64,000 nt of DNA from positions 248,001-312,000 of the forward strand of contig OZ026535.1 in assembly GCA_964020105.1 (NCBI GenBank), written 5' to 3'. This document shows positions 27,497 to 36,723 of the stretch, piece after piece. A model generated the notes under the pieces. The model ran no database searches, was not told the origin of the DNA, and saw nothing but the letters and a program-made list of their open reading frames with translations. The position numbers and the translations under genes were made by a program. The number at the start of each line of letters is the position of its first letter. Positions within the stretch are counted from its first letter, which is position 1. This stretch comes from G964020105 sp964020105 (lineage in GTDB: Bacteria > Pseudomonadota > Alphaproteobacteria > WRAU01 > Hepatincolaceae).

Positions 27497-29149
27497 TTAA
27501 TTATTTGCACAAAAGCTTAATTTTTTATTTATTATTTTAGATTCAATAAAGGCACAGTCAACTATAGAGTGGGATATGTAGTCGTGTCCCATAGGTCTGT
27601 TAGCTTTTTTTCTAGCATTTACTAATTGATTCTTACCAAAACTTTCCAACCAAGATTCAGAAAACCAAATGAAGGTGGGTACATGTAATTGTTCTTCTGG
27701 TGCCACAGATGGATTCATGCTGTGTAGGAAGATTGGTTGTCCATTTTTATCTAGTTCACCTAAAGACTCCCCATGGTCACTTGTGTAAATTAACAAAGCT
27801 CTACTATTTTTTAGGGTGCTTATAAAACTATTTAAAACAAAATCTGTATATAAGATAGAATTATCATATTCATTAATTAATAATTCATTTGGACAGCCTT
27901 GAATATCACGGTTACTTATAGATGTACATATGGGTGACCATTCCCCGAATTCTTCTGGATAGCGAGCTGAATATTTAAAATGGCTTCCCATGCTATGGAT
28001 AATTATTAAAGTATTTTTTTTGCTTTTTTTCTCTAAAATTTCTTTGAGCTTATGGTTCATATCGCCATCTTTATATCCTAAGCTATAAAACATATAGGTG
28101 ATATTTTTCAAGCTCTTTAATCTGTAAAAAGATGGGTCTTGTGCTTTATAAGAATTAGTTGTAATTAAATAAGTATCAAAATTAAGTTTATTAAATACTT
28201 CTATAAAGGAGTCTACATTTTTATAAAGATTTTCCTCAGTATTAATGTTGAATGTTTTGGCGTCCATAAAGCTAAGCATACAACTTACAGAGGGGATTGT
28301 TGAGGTATAACAAGCCTTGAAATCATTAAAATAGACTAGATTTTTTACTCTCTTCAATAAAGGATTAGTTTCTCGTAGGTACTTACCTAGGGAAAAATTT
28401 GCTCCTCTTGCACTTTCACCGATCACTAAAACAACTGTATAAGGTTCAGATTTTTTTAATTGAAAATTATTTTTTTCTAAAAAATCACTATTGCTAAATT
28501 TATTTCCTTTTAGCATGACGTAAGATTTTACTATTGTATATAAGTAGTTATTTGGGAAAAAAGTGATTGCAGGCAGGATTAATTTAGTGATTTGTCTACG
28601 TCCTCTAGCGTCATCATTTTGATTCATTTTTTCAAAACTCAATGAAATACCAATTATCATAATTATTAGCATTACTATTACTGTTTTTGCTTGAGTATCC
28701 TTTTTAATTTGATGCTTCCATACAAAAATTAATGGAATAAGAATAATTAATATGGCATATATTACAGTGGAAAACGAAATTAATGAGCTTTGTTCTTTTA
28801 TTTCAGTAAAGTTAGTATTAAGTATGGCTAAAATAATACCTAATCCAACATCTATATGAAAAACATAAAAAATGTAAAAGAAAATAGCGTTGGATATTAT
28901 TAGGATTGAAATTACAGTTTTTAATACGTATTTATTGAAAGAAAAGATTAATAATATTAATCCTAATAAGCTATAAGCTAATAATAAATTAGCAACCACA
29001 CTTATAAAACTAAAATTAAGAAACATTAAAGCTTCTCTGTCTAATACATAAAGCATAGTATTTGGTAAAATACTTAGGTAAGCAGAAGATACTACAATTA
29101 GTAAATTAGCTTTCTTTTTATTTAAATATCCATAAATTTTCTTATACAT
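27497..29149 (-). CDS. eptA: Lipid A phosphoethanolamine transferase (EptA/sulfatase family)
   Basis: It adds phosphoethanolamine to lipid A or core sugars, lowering surface charge and raising resistance to cationic peptides. Five hydrophobic segments fill residues about 15-175. The periplasmic alkaline-phosphatase-fold domain has VVLVIGESARGANFSLGKY (metal ligand Glu), the nucleophile region ACYTSTIPSVSCML, and the metal-binding YTSDHGESLGE and FLHSMNPSVAP. Length (550 aa) is normal. The exact acceptor (EptA, EptB or EptC type) cannot be read from motifs. It stands alone between tRNA-Leu and the 5-oxoproline operon. Confidence 0.85.
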   Translation of the reverse strand: MYKKIYGYLNKKKANLLIVVSSAYLSILPNTMLYVLDREALMFLNFSFISVVANLLLAYSLLGLILLIFSFNKYVLKTVISILIISNAIFFYIFYVFHIDVGLGIILAILNTNFTEIKEQSSLISFSTVIYAILIILIPLIFVWKHQIKKDTQAKTVIVMLIIMIIGISLSFEKMNQNDDARGRRQITKLILPAITFFPNNYLYTIVKSYVMLKGNKFSNSDFLEKNNFQLKKSEPYTVVLVIGESARGANFSLGKYLRETNPLLKRVKNLVYFNDFKACYTSTIPSVSCMLSFMDAKTFNINTEENLYKNVDSFIEVFNKLNFDTYLITTNSYKAQDPSFYRLKSLKNITYMFYSLGYKDGDMNHKLKEILEKKSKKNTLIIIHSMGSHFKYSARYPEEFGEWSPICTSISNRDIQGCPNELLINEYDNSILYTDFVLNSFISTLKNSRALLIYTSDHGESLGELDKNGQPIFLHSMNPSVAPEEQLHVPTFIWFSESWLESFGKNQLVNARKKANRPMGHDYISHSIVDCAFIESKIINKKLSFCANN

Positions 29150-29680
29150 TTATTATTTCAATACTCCTAGATTTTATTCATTACAGGGTATAATTCTATA
29201 TCCACAGTCAAATAGGTAGATTTTATCATAATTTGTGAATAATAGAACTCTTAATTATTACTATCATATAAGATTCATAGGAGCAGATAAATTATAATTA
29301 TATTAAGTACCCATGACTGATCCAAGTATGGCAATCAGCTTTATTACTTTAAGTTGTGATGAATGATATCATAGGGTTTAGATTAAGATTTTATTCTTAT
29401 ATTTTTAATAGTAAAATTATGTGTAGAAATGTATAATTTACAAATCTATCGTTAGAGTCTTTGAATATATGGGGCTAGCATTGATTGAAGAGCTAAAATA
29501 GTATAAGATAAGTACGGTGGATGATTTTTTAATAGTAGAGCCATGTAAATAAATGTTTAACATGCAAATTTATTGTTAGAATATTTTAAGATATAAGGTA
29601 GTGTAGCATTGGTGAAAAAAGCAAAATAGTATAAACTAAATGTAGTGAATGATTTTTTAATTTTAAAGGGAGTTTAAAGA
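29150..29680. other. Intergenic region upstream of the 5-oxoproline operon
   Basis: About 530 bp between eptA and the divergently transcribed DUF969 gene. It contains the duplicated approx. 125-bp unit listed separately (29402-29652). No ORF or RNA gene was recognised in the rest. Confidence 0.5.
29402..29652 (+). repeat. Degenerate tandem duplication (about 125 bp x 2) in front of the DUF969 gene
   Basis: Unit 1 (29402-29524) and unit 2 (29525-29652) share TTTTTAATAGTA at the start. They also share the blocks AAATYTATYGTTAGA, TAGCATTG, AAAATAGTATAA and GATGATTTTTTAAT or a near match. A TATAAG or TATAAA hexamer lies at the same place in both (29502 and 29630), so each unit may carry a promoter -10 element. 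The copies differ at many positions, so this is an old duplication. Confidence 0.6.
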
Positions 29681-30388
29681 ATGCTTAGTATTGTATTACC
29701 CTTAATAGGTATTCCAATTATAATTGTCGGATTTATTCTACGGTTAAACACACTTTTAGTTGTGGTTGTTGCAGGGATAGTAACAGCATTAGCTGTAGGG
29801 ATGGATGTATTATCCATGCTTGAAATATTTGGAGAAAAGTTCATGACTAGTAGGCAGTTGGCAACTTTTGCTTTAATATTGCCGGTAATTGGGTTATTAG
29901 AAAAATTTGGACTAAGGGAGCATGCAAGAAATTGGATTTCCAAAGTAAGGGGAGCTACGGTATCGCGTATTTTGATATTTTATTTTTCTTTCAGAGAGAT
30001 TACAGCTATGTTAGGACTAGTTAATCTTGGTGGACATGCACAGATAGTAAGACCAATTTTGGCTCCAATGGCTGAGGGGGTTGCGCAAGCAAAATATGGG
30101 AAAGAGTTGCCTGTTCATGTTCGTGATCTGATAAGGGCACATTGTGCTGCTTGTGATAACGTTGCGGTATTTTTTGGTGAGGACATATTCATTGCCTTTG
30201 GTGCGGTATTACTGATTGATTCTTTTCTGAAAGATAACGGTATTTTAAATATAGAGCCACTACATATAGGATTATGGGCAATTCCAACTGCTATTTGTGC
30301 ATTTATTGTTCATTGTACAAGGATTGCTTTTTTAGATAGAAAAATAGCAAAAGAACTTGCAAAATATAAGGAGTTAGATAATGGCTAG
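29681..30388 (+). CDS. DUF969 membrane protein, putative 5-oxoproline transport subunit
   Basis: A 235-aa polytopic protein with about six hydrophobic segments. Hallmarks of DUF969 are the GIPIIIVGFILRLNTLLVVVVAG start, the FALILPVIGLLEKFGLREHA segment near residue 65, and GGHAQIVRPILAPMAEGVAQ near 115. An AAGGGAG ribosome-binding site precedes the ATG. It overlaps the DUF979 gene by 8 bp; the two families are almost always adjacent and probably form one transporter. Placement in front of pxpABC suggests 5-oxoproline (pyroglutamate) as substrate. That role is inferred from context. Confidence 0.75.
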   Translation: MLSIVLPLIGIPIIIVGFILRLNTLLVVVVAGIVTALAVGMDVLSMLEIFGEKFMTSRQLATFALILPVIGLLEKFGLREHARNWISKVRGATVSRILIFYFSFREITAMLGLVNLGGHAQIVRPILAPMAEGVAQAKYGKELPVHVRDLIRAHCAACDNVAVFFGEDIFIAFGAVLLIDSFLKDNGILNIEPLHIGLWAIPTAICAFIVHCTRIAFLDRKIAKELAKYKELDNG

Positions 30389-31367
30389 TATAATAACATT
30401 TAAGCTTTTATATGTTGTAATAGGCATTATACTTTGGATTATTGCAGGATTTACTTTTTTTGATAAGACAAATAAAAAACGCTATACAACAGCATTATTT
30501 TGGGGGTTATTTGGGTTTCCATTTATTTTAGGTGACGTGGCTGTTGGGTTTTTAGGGCAAGCATTAGCTTATAAAATAATAGGGGCTATGGTAATTTTGT
30601 TGGCACTGATTGGAGGTTTTAATTCTTTGGGGCTAGGTAATTATAATGAGCCATCACAACAAGTAAAAAATGCCAGTGCAATTCGTTTGGGACATAAGTT
30701 ATTTTTGCCAGCTATTTTGATCCCTGTAATTACAGTTTTTGCTGTCTTTTTCCTTGCTGATATCAGCTTTGCCAACTTAAGATTAATAGATGCTAATACA
30801 AAAACAATAGGATCTTTATTTATTGCTGTGTTAGTTGCTATGCTTGTTGCTTGGTATATTACTAAAGATAGTCCTATTAGTGCAGTGAAAGAAGCTAGAC
30901 GTCTTATTGATACTGTTGGCTGGGCGATGGTATTGCCACAATTTTTAGCTATGCTTGGAGGTATTTTTGTTTTTTCTAAGACAGGGGATTCTATAAAATA
31001 TATTATAGAGCTAATGGTAAATCCTAATAATGTATTTATGCTAGTTGTTATTTATTGTGTTGGCATGGCACTTTTTACCATGATTATGGGTAATGCTTTT
31101 GCTGCTTTTCCAGTGTTAACTGCAGGTATTGGGTTGCCTCTGTTAATGTTACAACATGGTGGTAATCCTGCGGTTATAACTGCAATTGGTATGTACGCTG
31201 GTTATTGTGGTACATTAATGACTCCTATGGCTGCAAATTTTAATATTGTTCCAGCGGCTCTATTGGAGCTAAAAGATAAGTATCAAGTTATTAAAGTACA
31301 AGTAGCCACTGCTCTTTGCTTGCTAGCGGCTAATATCATATTAATGTATATATTTATGGGGGTTTAG
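30381..31367 (+). CDS. DUF979 membrane protein, partner of DUF969
   Basis: A 328-aa protein with about nine hydrophobic segments. It shows the DUF979 features LWIIAGFTFFDKTNKKRYTTALFWGLFGFPFILGD near the start, GWAMVLPQFLAMLGGIF near residue 180, and MIMGNAFAAFPVLTAGIGLPLL followed by GMYAGYCGTLMTPMAANFNIVPAALLEL at 230-300. It resembles ion-coupled permeases more than channels. It overlaps DUF969 (8 bp) and ends one base before the DUF2891 gene, so the whole block is one transcript. Confidence 0.75.
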   Translation: MASIITFKLLYVVIGIILWIIAGFTFFDKTNKKRYTTALFWGLFGFPFILGDVAVGFLGQALAYKIIGAMVILLALIGGFNSLGLGNYNEPSQQVKNASAIRLGHKLFLPAILIPVITVFAVFFLADISFANLRLIDANTKTIGSLFIAVLVAMLVAWYITKDSPISAVKEARRLIDTVGWAMVLPQFLAMLGGIFVFSKTGDSIKYIIELMVNPNNVFMLVVIYCVGMALFTMIMGNAFAAFPVLTAGIGLPLLMLQHGGNPAVITAIGMYAGYCGTLMTPMAANFNIVPAALLELKDKYQVIKVQVATALCLLAANIILMYIFMGV

Positions 31368-31368
31368 C

Positions 31369-32358
31369 ATGTCTGAATTAAATAAAAAACAAGCGGAAGA
31401 TTTAACTTCATTAGTATTGCAAGGGATAAACAAAGAATATCCTAATTATATCAGCCATTATATGCTTAGTGATGCTGATGTCCGTCCACCACGTGAATTG
31501 CATCCTATTTTTTATGGCTGTTTAGATTGGCATTCAGCTGTGCATGGCTATTGGTTATTACAAAAACTACGTACTATTTTCCCCGCTATATCAACTGCTA
31601 AGGCAATTGATGACTTGTTTAAGAGATCTTTAAATGAAGAAAATATTGCTAAGGAGCTTAGTTATTTTGAGAAATCTCCTTCATATGAGCGTCCTTATGG
31701 CTGGTCTTGGTTTTTAGCTCTTACTACCGAATTGAAAAAAAATTCTTCTTATTCTGCACTTATGGATCCACTTGCCAAGCATATTAGAAATGCTTTCATA
31801 AATTTTTTACCTAAGCAACATTATCCTGTGCGGATTGGCATGCATTCAAATACAGCATTTGCTCTTTATTTAGCCCTTGAATATGCCCAGTACGTCAAAG
31901 ATGATGAATTAATAATTATTATAGTAAAGCGATCTATAGATTATTATTATAATGATACTAACTATCCTATACAATATGAGCCAAGTGGTAGTGATTTTTT
32001 ATCTGCTGGCCTTATGGAAGCTTTATTAATGGTTAAAGTATTAGCAAAACATGATGGATTAAAATGGTTGGATAATTTTTTACCCAATGCTGTTGCTAGG
32101 CAAATATATTTTACACCTGCTACGGTTACGGATAGGGAAGATGGTCAGCTTGTACACTTGGACGGCTTGAATTTCAGCCGAGCTTGGTGTTTAAGGGCTA
32201 TTGCTAGAAATCTTCCTGTGGGAGATGAGAGAGCAACTTATTTTAGAGGTATTGCCAAAAAACATGTTGATTATTCACTACCTCATATTGCCAGTGGGCA
32301 CTGGATGGGAGAACATTGGCTTGGCACTTTTGCACTTTTGGCAGCTTTGGAAGAATAA
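31369..32358 (+). CDS. DUF2891 family protein, cytosolic, unknown role in 5-oxoproline operon
   Basis: A 329-aa soluble, mostly alpha-helical protein without signal peptide. It fits DUF2891: HPIFYGCLDWHSAVHGYWLL (residues 35-54), ERPYGWSWFLAL (105-116), GMHSNTAFALYLALEY (152-167), YEPSGSDFLSAGLMEALLM and HWMGEHWLGTFALLA at the end. The repeated His, Trp and Glu clusters resemble an (alpha/alpha) barrel hydrolase or isomerase. Function is not established. Its fixed position between the putative transporter and pxpA suggests a processing step, for example releasing or modifying 5-oxoproline (inference). Confidence 0.7.
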   Translation: MSELNKKQAEDLTSLVLQGINKEYPNYISHYMLSDADVRPPRELHPIFYGCLDWHSAVHGYWLLQKLRTIFPAISTAKAIDDLFKRSLNEENIAKELSYFEKSPSYERPYGWSWFLALTTELKKNSSYSALMDPLAKHIRNAFINFLPKQHYPVRIGMHSNTAFALYLALEYAQYVKDDELIIIIVKRSIDYYYNDTNYPIQYEPSGSDFLSAGLMEALLMVKVLAKHDGLKWLDNFLPNAVARQIYFTPATVTDREDGQLVHLDGLNFSRAWCLRAIARNLPVGDERATYFRGIAKKHVDYSLPHIASGHWMGEHWLGTFALLAALEE

Positions 32359-33111
32359 ATGTACACGGTGGATATCAACTGTGATGTTGGCGAGGGAATG
32401 TTAGAGGATATTAAAATAGCTCCTTTTGTGTCTTCTTTTAATGTGGCTTGTGGTTTTCATGCAGGGGATACTAAAACTATTGTTGAAACCCTATTGATTG
32501 CCAAAAAATTTAATATAAAAGTAGGTGCTCACCCAAGCTATCCTGATAGGGAAAATTTTGGACGTAGTAATATTACTTTAAAAAAGGAAGAGCTAGTGGA
32601 GTGTATTTTATATCAACTGGGAGCGATTGAAAAAATTGCTACTTATCATGGTATTATCATTAATCATATTAAGCCACATGGAGCTATGTATAATTTCATT
32701 TGTGCTAATGAAGAATATAGCTTTTTTTTGGTGAATGCCTTAAGAAAACTTAATATATCTATGTTTTTAGTTGCTTTATCTAATAGTAGATTAGTACATA
32801 TTTGTAGGAAGCTTAATTATCCAGTTATAGAGGAGGTATTTGCAGACAGAGCTTATAATGATGATGGAAGTCTTACTTCTAGATCTTTGCAGGAAAGTGT
32901 CATACATGACGTTGAGCAGATTGCAAGGCGTGTTTTATCGATGGTTAAGCAAGGCGAAGTTTATAGTATTAACAATAAAAAAATTGCTATTAAAGCAGAT
33001 ACTATTTGTATTCATGGAGATACACCTTCTGCTTTTGCTATTGCAAAGGCAGTTAATACAACTTTAAAAAAAGAAGCGGTAAGCATACAGCCACCTGGTA
33101 TTTCATGTTGA
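32359..33111 (+). CDS. pxpA: 5-oxoprolinase subunit A (LamB/YcsF family)
   Basis: It is the catalytic component of the ATP-dependent 5-oxoprolinase PxpABC, which opens pyroglutamate to glutamate. The N-terminal signature DINCDVGEGM and SFNVACGFHAGDTKTI (about residues 30-45), the KVGAHPSYPDRENFGR motif and IKPHGAMYN are present. EVFADRAYNDDGSLTSR follows. Length is 250 aa, normal. The ATG immediately follows the DUF2891 stop. The gene ends with TGA, one of the few TGA stops in this window, and overlaps pxpB by 7 bp. Confidence 0.92.
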   Translation: MYTVDINCDVGEGMLEDIKIAPFVSSFNVACGFHAGDTKTIVETLLIAKKFNIKVGAHPSYPDRENFGRSNITLKKEELVECILYQLGAIEKIATYHGIIINHIKPHGAMYNFICANEEYSFFLVNALRKLNISMFLVALSNSRLVHICRKLNYPVIEEVFADRAYNDDGSLTSRSLQESVIHDVEQIARRVLSMVKQGEVYSINNKKIAIKADTICIHGDTPSAFAIAKAVNTTLKKEAVSIQPPGISC

Positions 33112-33809
33112 AATACCATATCATGGGAGACTCTGCTGTGAACATAGTATTTAGCAGAGAAATTTCTTCTCAAGTGGGATTGAAAATATTATCACTTTAC
33201 AAGGCATTACAAGAAAATACTATTCCTGGTATCAAAGGAATTATTCCAGCTTATACTACTATCTCAGTTTTTTTTGATCCTCTAATTATTTCTTTTTCAG
33301 AGTTAATAGACAGGATAGATATATTTGTTAAGCAGGAGCAAAATTTTATAACAAAGGCAAAAATCATAGAAATACCAGTTTTGTACTCTAAAGAGTATGG
33401 TGAAGATATAGATAGAGTACTAGAGCATACTGGATATACTTTAGCAGAATTAATTAAAGAGCATACAACACCATTATATTTAGTGCATATGATAGGCTTT
33501 ATGCCTGGGTTTCCTTATTTAGGGGGATTATCAGCTAAATTGGTAACTCCAAGACTTGCCACCCCAAGATTAAGAATTCCTGTTGGTTCCGTTGCCATTG
33601 GTGGTGGGCAAACTGGTATTTATCCACTTGAAAGTCCTGGTGGATGGAATATCATTGGACGAACTCCTGTTGCAATTTATACACCAAAGGAGGAGTCTCC
33701 TACATTGCTATACGCTGGAGATTATGTTAAGTTTGTAGCAGTCGATGAAAAAGAGTATTTTACTATAGAAAATAATAAGCATTATCAAGTAAAAAGTTAT
33801 GAAAAATAG
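33105..33809 (+). CDS. pxpB: 5-oxoprolinase subunit B (KipI/AHS1 family)
   Basis: It is the partner of PxpC; together they activate 5-oxoproline with ATP for PxpA. The AHS1 hallmarks MIGFMPGFPYLGGLSAKLVTPRL and PVGSVAIGGGQTGIYPLESPGGWNIIGRTP occupy about residues 125-190. Length is 234 aa. The ATG at 33105 overlaps the end of pxpA (7 bp), and the stop overlaps the start of pxpC by 11 bp, a sign of tight translational coupling. The older KipI name refers to kinase inhibition in Bacillus; in this context the oxoprolinase role is far more likely. Confidence 0.92.
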   Translation: MLKYHIMGDSAVNIVFSREISSQVGLKILSLYKALQENTIPGIKGIIPAYTTISVFFDPLIISFSELIDRIDIFVKQEQNFITKAKIIEIPVLYSKEYGEDIDRVLEHTGYTLAELIKEHTTPLYLVHMIGFMPGFPYLGGLSAKLVTPRLATPRLRIPVGSVAIGGGQTGIYPLESPGGWNIIGRTPVAIYTPKEESPTLLYAGDYVKFVAVDEKEYFTIENNKHYQVKSYEK

Positions 33810-34737
33810 TACTTTAAAAATAATTGACGCTGGCTTTTATACAACCATTCAAGATTTAGGGCGAATAGGCTTTGAAGACAGAGGAATTCCAAATAGTGGC
33901 GTCATGGATAAATTTTCCCATATTGCTGCTAATAGATTGCTAGGAAACTTTGATGAGGACGCTGTGCTTGAAGTTACTATGACTGGCTGTAAGTTCAGTT
34001 GTAATGATGATATTAATATAGCAGTTACCGGGGGAGATTTAGGTTTTATGATAGATAATTCACCAGCTAATATGTGGGAGAGTATTTTTTTAAAAGCTGG
34101 ATCCATAGTATCTTTTGCTGGCTTGAAAAGTGGACTAAGAAGTTATATTGCCGTGCAAGGAGGCATACAAAGCCCAAAAATTATGAATAGTCGCTCAACT
34201 TATATACCTGGGAAGCTTGGGGGGTTAAATGGAGAAAGGATCTCAGCAGGCGATAGTATCCCTGTACTAGCTACCAAGGTATATACAAAATCTGTCTTAC
34301 CAACTGTTTATATTCCTAGTTATCCTAAGTTTGCTCAGGTTAGAGTTATTATTTTTGATGAAGCTAAAGACAATTTCACTAGTAGCACACTATATAGTTT
34401 TACTAACACTGTATTTGCAATTGATAATGCTAGCAATAGGATGGGCTATCGCTTAAAAGGAGAAGCTTTGCAACATACTTCTGCTGCAGATACCATTTCT
34501 TCAGGAGTTGCCTTTGGTAGCATACAAGTGCCAAAGGATGGTCAGCCAATAATATTAATGGCTGACAGACAAGTAACAGGTGGATATACAACAATAGCTA
34601 ATATTATTAGTGCTGATATTCCTGTGGTTGCTCAATTACAAGCTTTTAATACCATCAGTTTCATAGCTGTATCTTTAGATGATGCAATAACAGCCTTAAA
34701 AATCCAGCAACAAATTCTTGATTATTTGAAAAAATAA
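33799..34737 (+). CDS. pxpC: 5-oxoprolinase subunit C (KipA/AHS2 family)
   Basis: It is the biotin-carboxylase-linked AHS2-type component of 5-oxoprolinase. The N-terminus reads GFYTTIQDLGRIGFEDRGIPNSGVMDKFSH (about residues 12-41). The family's YIAVQGGIQ, the STYIPGKLGGLNG segment and IPVVAQLQAFNTISF are visible. Length is 312 aa, usual for the family. It is the last gene of the six-gene operon; the stop at 34737 is followed by a 426-bp intergenic stretch. Confidence 0.92.
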   Translation: MKNSTLKIIDAGFYTTIQDLGRIGFEDRGIPNSGVMDKFSHIAANRLLGNFDEDAVLEVTMTGCKFSCNDDINIAVTGGDLGFMIDNSPANMWESIFLKAGSIVSFAGLKSGLRSYIAVQGGIQSPKIMNSRSTYIPGKLGGLNGERISAGDSIPVLATKVYTKSVLPTVYIPSYPKFAQVRVIIFDEAKDNFTSSTLYSFTNTVFAIDNASNRMGYRLKGEALQHTSAADTISSGVAFGSIQVPKDGQPIILMADRQVTGGYTTIANIISADIPVVAQLQAFNTISFIAVSLDDAITALKIQQQILDYLKK

Positions 34738-35163
34738 CATTTTATATATAGTTTATGCTGCTTTTTGATGCCATTTTATATCTTGCTTTGATTTTTAGTG
34801 CTTGTTTTTCTAGTTTTATCAGGGAGGGGTATTCCCCATTAATTAGGAATTATCTACACAATCTTACTAATGATTAAATATTCTCTCCCATTAGCCTCTT
34901 GCTACAATTATTATTTGTTTCATCATAAGATTCTTGTTTGAATTGCCAACCCTACACAAAAGCGCTAAGAACAAAAATTACAGCAATATATATTTTACTA
35001 ATTTCAATCTAAAGTATAAAATTAGTCATGATAATGGATAATGATGATTTTCTAGATAGATTATAGTGAATTATTATGTGGATAAATGATAAATATATTT
35101 GATTTTATTGTATGTATATGTTATTATTTTGTTGTGAATAGTTGTTAAATTATTGGATGAAAA
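34738..35163. other. Intergenic region between pxpC and the PTS operon
   Basis: No gene was recognised. A short GGGG-TATT-CCCC hairpin sits in the first 100 bases without a clear T-run. The promoter of the PTS operon lies at its right end. Confidence 0.5.
35099..35127 (+). promoter_or_regulatory. Probable promoter of the PTS operon
   Basis: TTGATT (35099-35104), 17-base spacer, TATTAT (35122-35127), about 35 bases upstream of the EIIB start. I see no clear operator palindrome around it. Confidence 0.4.
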
Positions 35164-35469
35164 ATGAAAAAGATTTATTTATTTTGTTCTGCTGGCATGT
35201 CTTCTTCTATAATTGTAGGTAAGATGCAAAAAATAGCAGATGAGAAAGGGATATTGGTTGAGGTTAAGTATTTCCCAGAAAGTCAAATAGACGAGATAGC
35301 TAAGGATGCTGATGTTATAGTTCTTAGTCCACAAATCAAATATGCTGAGGCTAAAATAAGGGCTAAGTATAATGATAAGCCTATCTATTTGATAAACATG
35401 ATGGATTATGGTACTTTAAGAGCTGATACTATCTTAGAAAACTGTTTATCAATGTGCAAAGATAAGTAG
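35164..35469 (+). CDS. PTS EIIB component, lactose/cellobiose (Lac) family
   Basis: A small cytosolic phosphocarrier (101 aa) that passes phosphate from EIIA to the incoming disaccharide. The phospho-acceptor Cys8 lies in the P-loop FCSAGMSSSIIVGKM, typical of CelA/ChbB-type EIIB. A DADVIVLSPQIKYAE strand follows. It is the first gene of the EIIB-porin-EIIC-MupG-EIIA operon. HPr and enzyme I are not in this window and must be encoded elsewhere for the system to work. Confidence 0.9.
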   Translation: MKKIYLFCSAGMSSSIIVGKMQKIADEKGILVEVKYFPESQIDEIAKDADVIVLSPQIKYAEAKIRAKYNDKPIYLINMMDYGTLRADTILENCLSMCKDK

Positions 35470-35512
35470 ATGTTTAATTATTATTAACTATATAGTTTCA
35501 ATGGAGATGATT

Positions 35513-36682
35513 ATGAGTGTTAAAAAATGCTTTTTGTGGTTAGTTGTGTTTTCTGTGATGCTAAGTAATGTTTTTGCTGAAATGGTGATTAGTGGCAGTG
35601 CCGAGTTAGATTTATTTTATAGAACTAAGCAGATTCAATCTCCTGAAAATAATGGCTTTAGAGGGAAATTTAACGAAGAAATAGCAATAGTTGTTAATGT
35701 GGATGGATACCACGATACTGGTAATGATTATTTAACACAATTAAGATGGAGATTGGCTCAGAAGGTAGCAACAGACGGAAGAAATGATCCTTGGGGTGTT
35801 AGAGAGGCTTGGGCAGGAGGTAAAAGTGTTTTTGGGGAAATAAGATTCGGTAATCAATTTTCCAATATATATTTACTGCAGGATTGGCCATACGGAACAG
35901 CCGGAGTAAACAATTTATGGGCAGATTTTGGCTCCCATGAAGCTCAATACTCCAGAGCCATATCATATTTATCCCCAATTTTTGCCGGATTCTCTTTTTC
36001 TACCCAATATGATTTAGGAGACACAAAGCCACTAAATCATGATAGTAATTTACTAACTCCAGATAAACTTATAACTTCCTACGCAACGGAAGTTGTATTG
36101 ACCTATGACTCAAAATATATGAAAATTGATACAGGATATTACAGAGGTGTTAATGTTACTATGGATGCTGAGCCGGATGTATTTGGTGGTAAAAAAGGTG
36201 CTTTTGGTAGTTCATATTCTGCTGCAGAAAATTTAGCTGAGCTTTATTATCTTGGCAGTATTTTGAAGTATGAAGATATGAGTTTACAGTTGGCTTATTC
36301 TATGAATAAATGGAAAGGCAATGTTGGGGGTAAAATAGGAATTACCAATAGTGGTGACAGTGTAAGAGTTGATAAGCTTTTAGTAAAGGGAATCTATCGT
36401 TTTCTGCCTAAGCATAGAGTATCTTTAGGTTACGTTAGGATATTTGATGCTAAGGTAGATATTTCTGATAATAAAACTACTGTAGTAAACGGAATAAATG
36501 CAGTTGATTCTCAGTACGATTACTTTTTTACAGATACCATATCTTTCTTTTTACAAACTAGATACGAAGTTTTAAGGGGTAAAGATGCCAGTGTTATGGC
36601 CGGACTTTATCAACTTAATGGTAAACATATGAACTCTGACAATGTGGCAAGAATTTTAATAGGATTTTATACAACTTTTTAG
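35513..36682 (+). CDS. Outer-membrane porin of the PTS operon
   Basis: A 389-aa exported protein. The signal peptide (MSVKKCFLWLVVFSVMLSNVFA, cut before EMVISG) is followed by a GSAELDLFYRTKQ strand and the porin features LRWRLAQKV, FGEIRFGNQFSNIYLLQDWP and many alternating strands. It ends IGFYTTF with the C-terminal Phe of outer-membrane barrels. I took ATG 35513 because GGAG lies six bases before it; ATGs at 35501 and 35507 have no site. Its place between EIIB and EIIC suggests it admits the same sugar through the outer membrane. Confidence 0.8.
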   Translation: MSVKKCFLWLVVFSVMLSNVFAEMVISGSAELDLFYRTKQIQSPENNGFRGKFNEEIAIVVNVDGYHDTGNDYLTQLRWRLAQKVATDGRNDPWGVREAWAGGKSVFGEIRFGNQFSNIYLLQDWPYGTAGVNNLWADFGSHEAQYSRAISYLSPIFAGFSFSTQYDLGDTKPLNHDSNLLTPDKLITSYATEVVLTYDSKYMKIDTGYYRGVNVTMDAEPDVFGGKKGAFGSSYSAAENLAELYYLGSILKYEDMSLQLAYSMNKWKGNVGGKIGITNSGDSVRVDKLLVKGIYRFLPKHRVSLGYVRIFDAKVDISDNKTTVVNGINAVDSQYDYFFTDTISFFLQTRYEVLRGKDASVMAGLYQLNGKHMNSDNVARILIGFYTTF

Positions 36683-36723
36683 TATCATAACATATATTAT
36701 AAGTAGTAATCAGGAGGTGCTAT

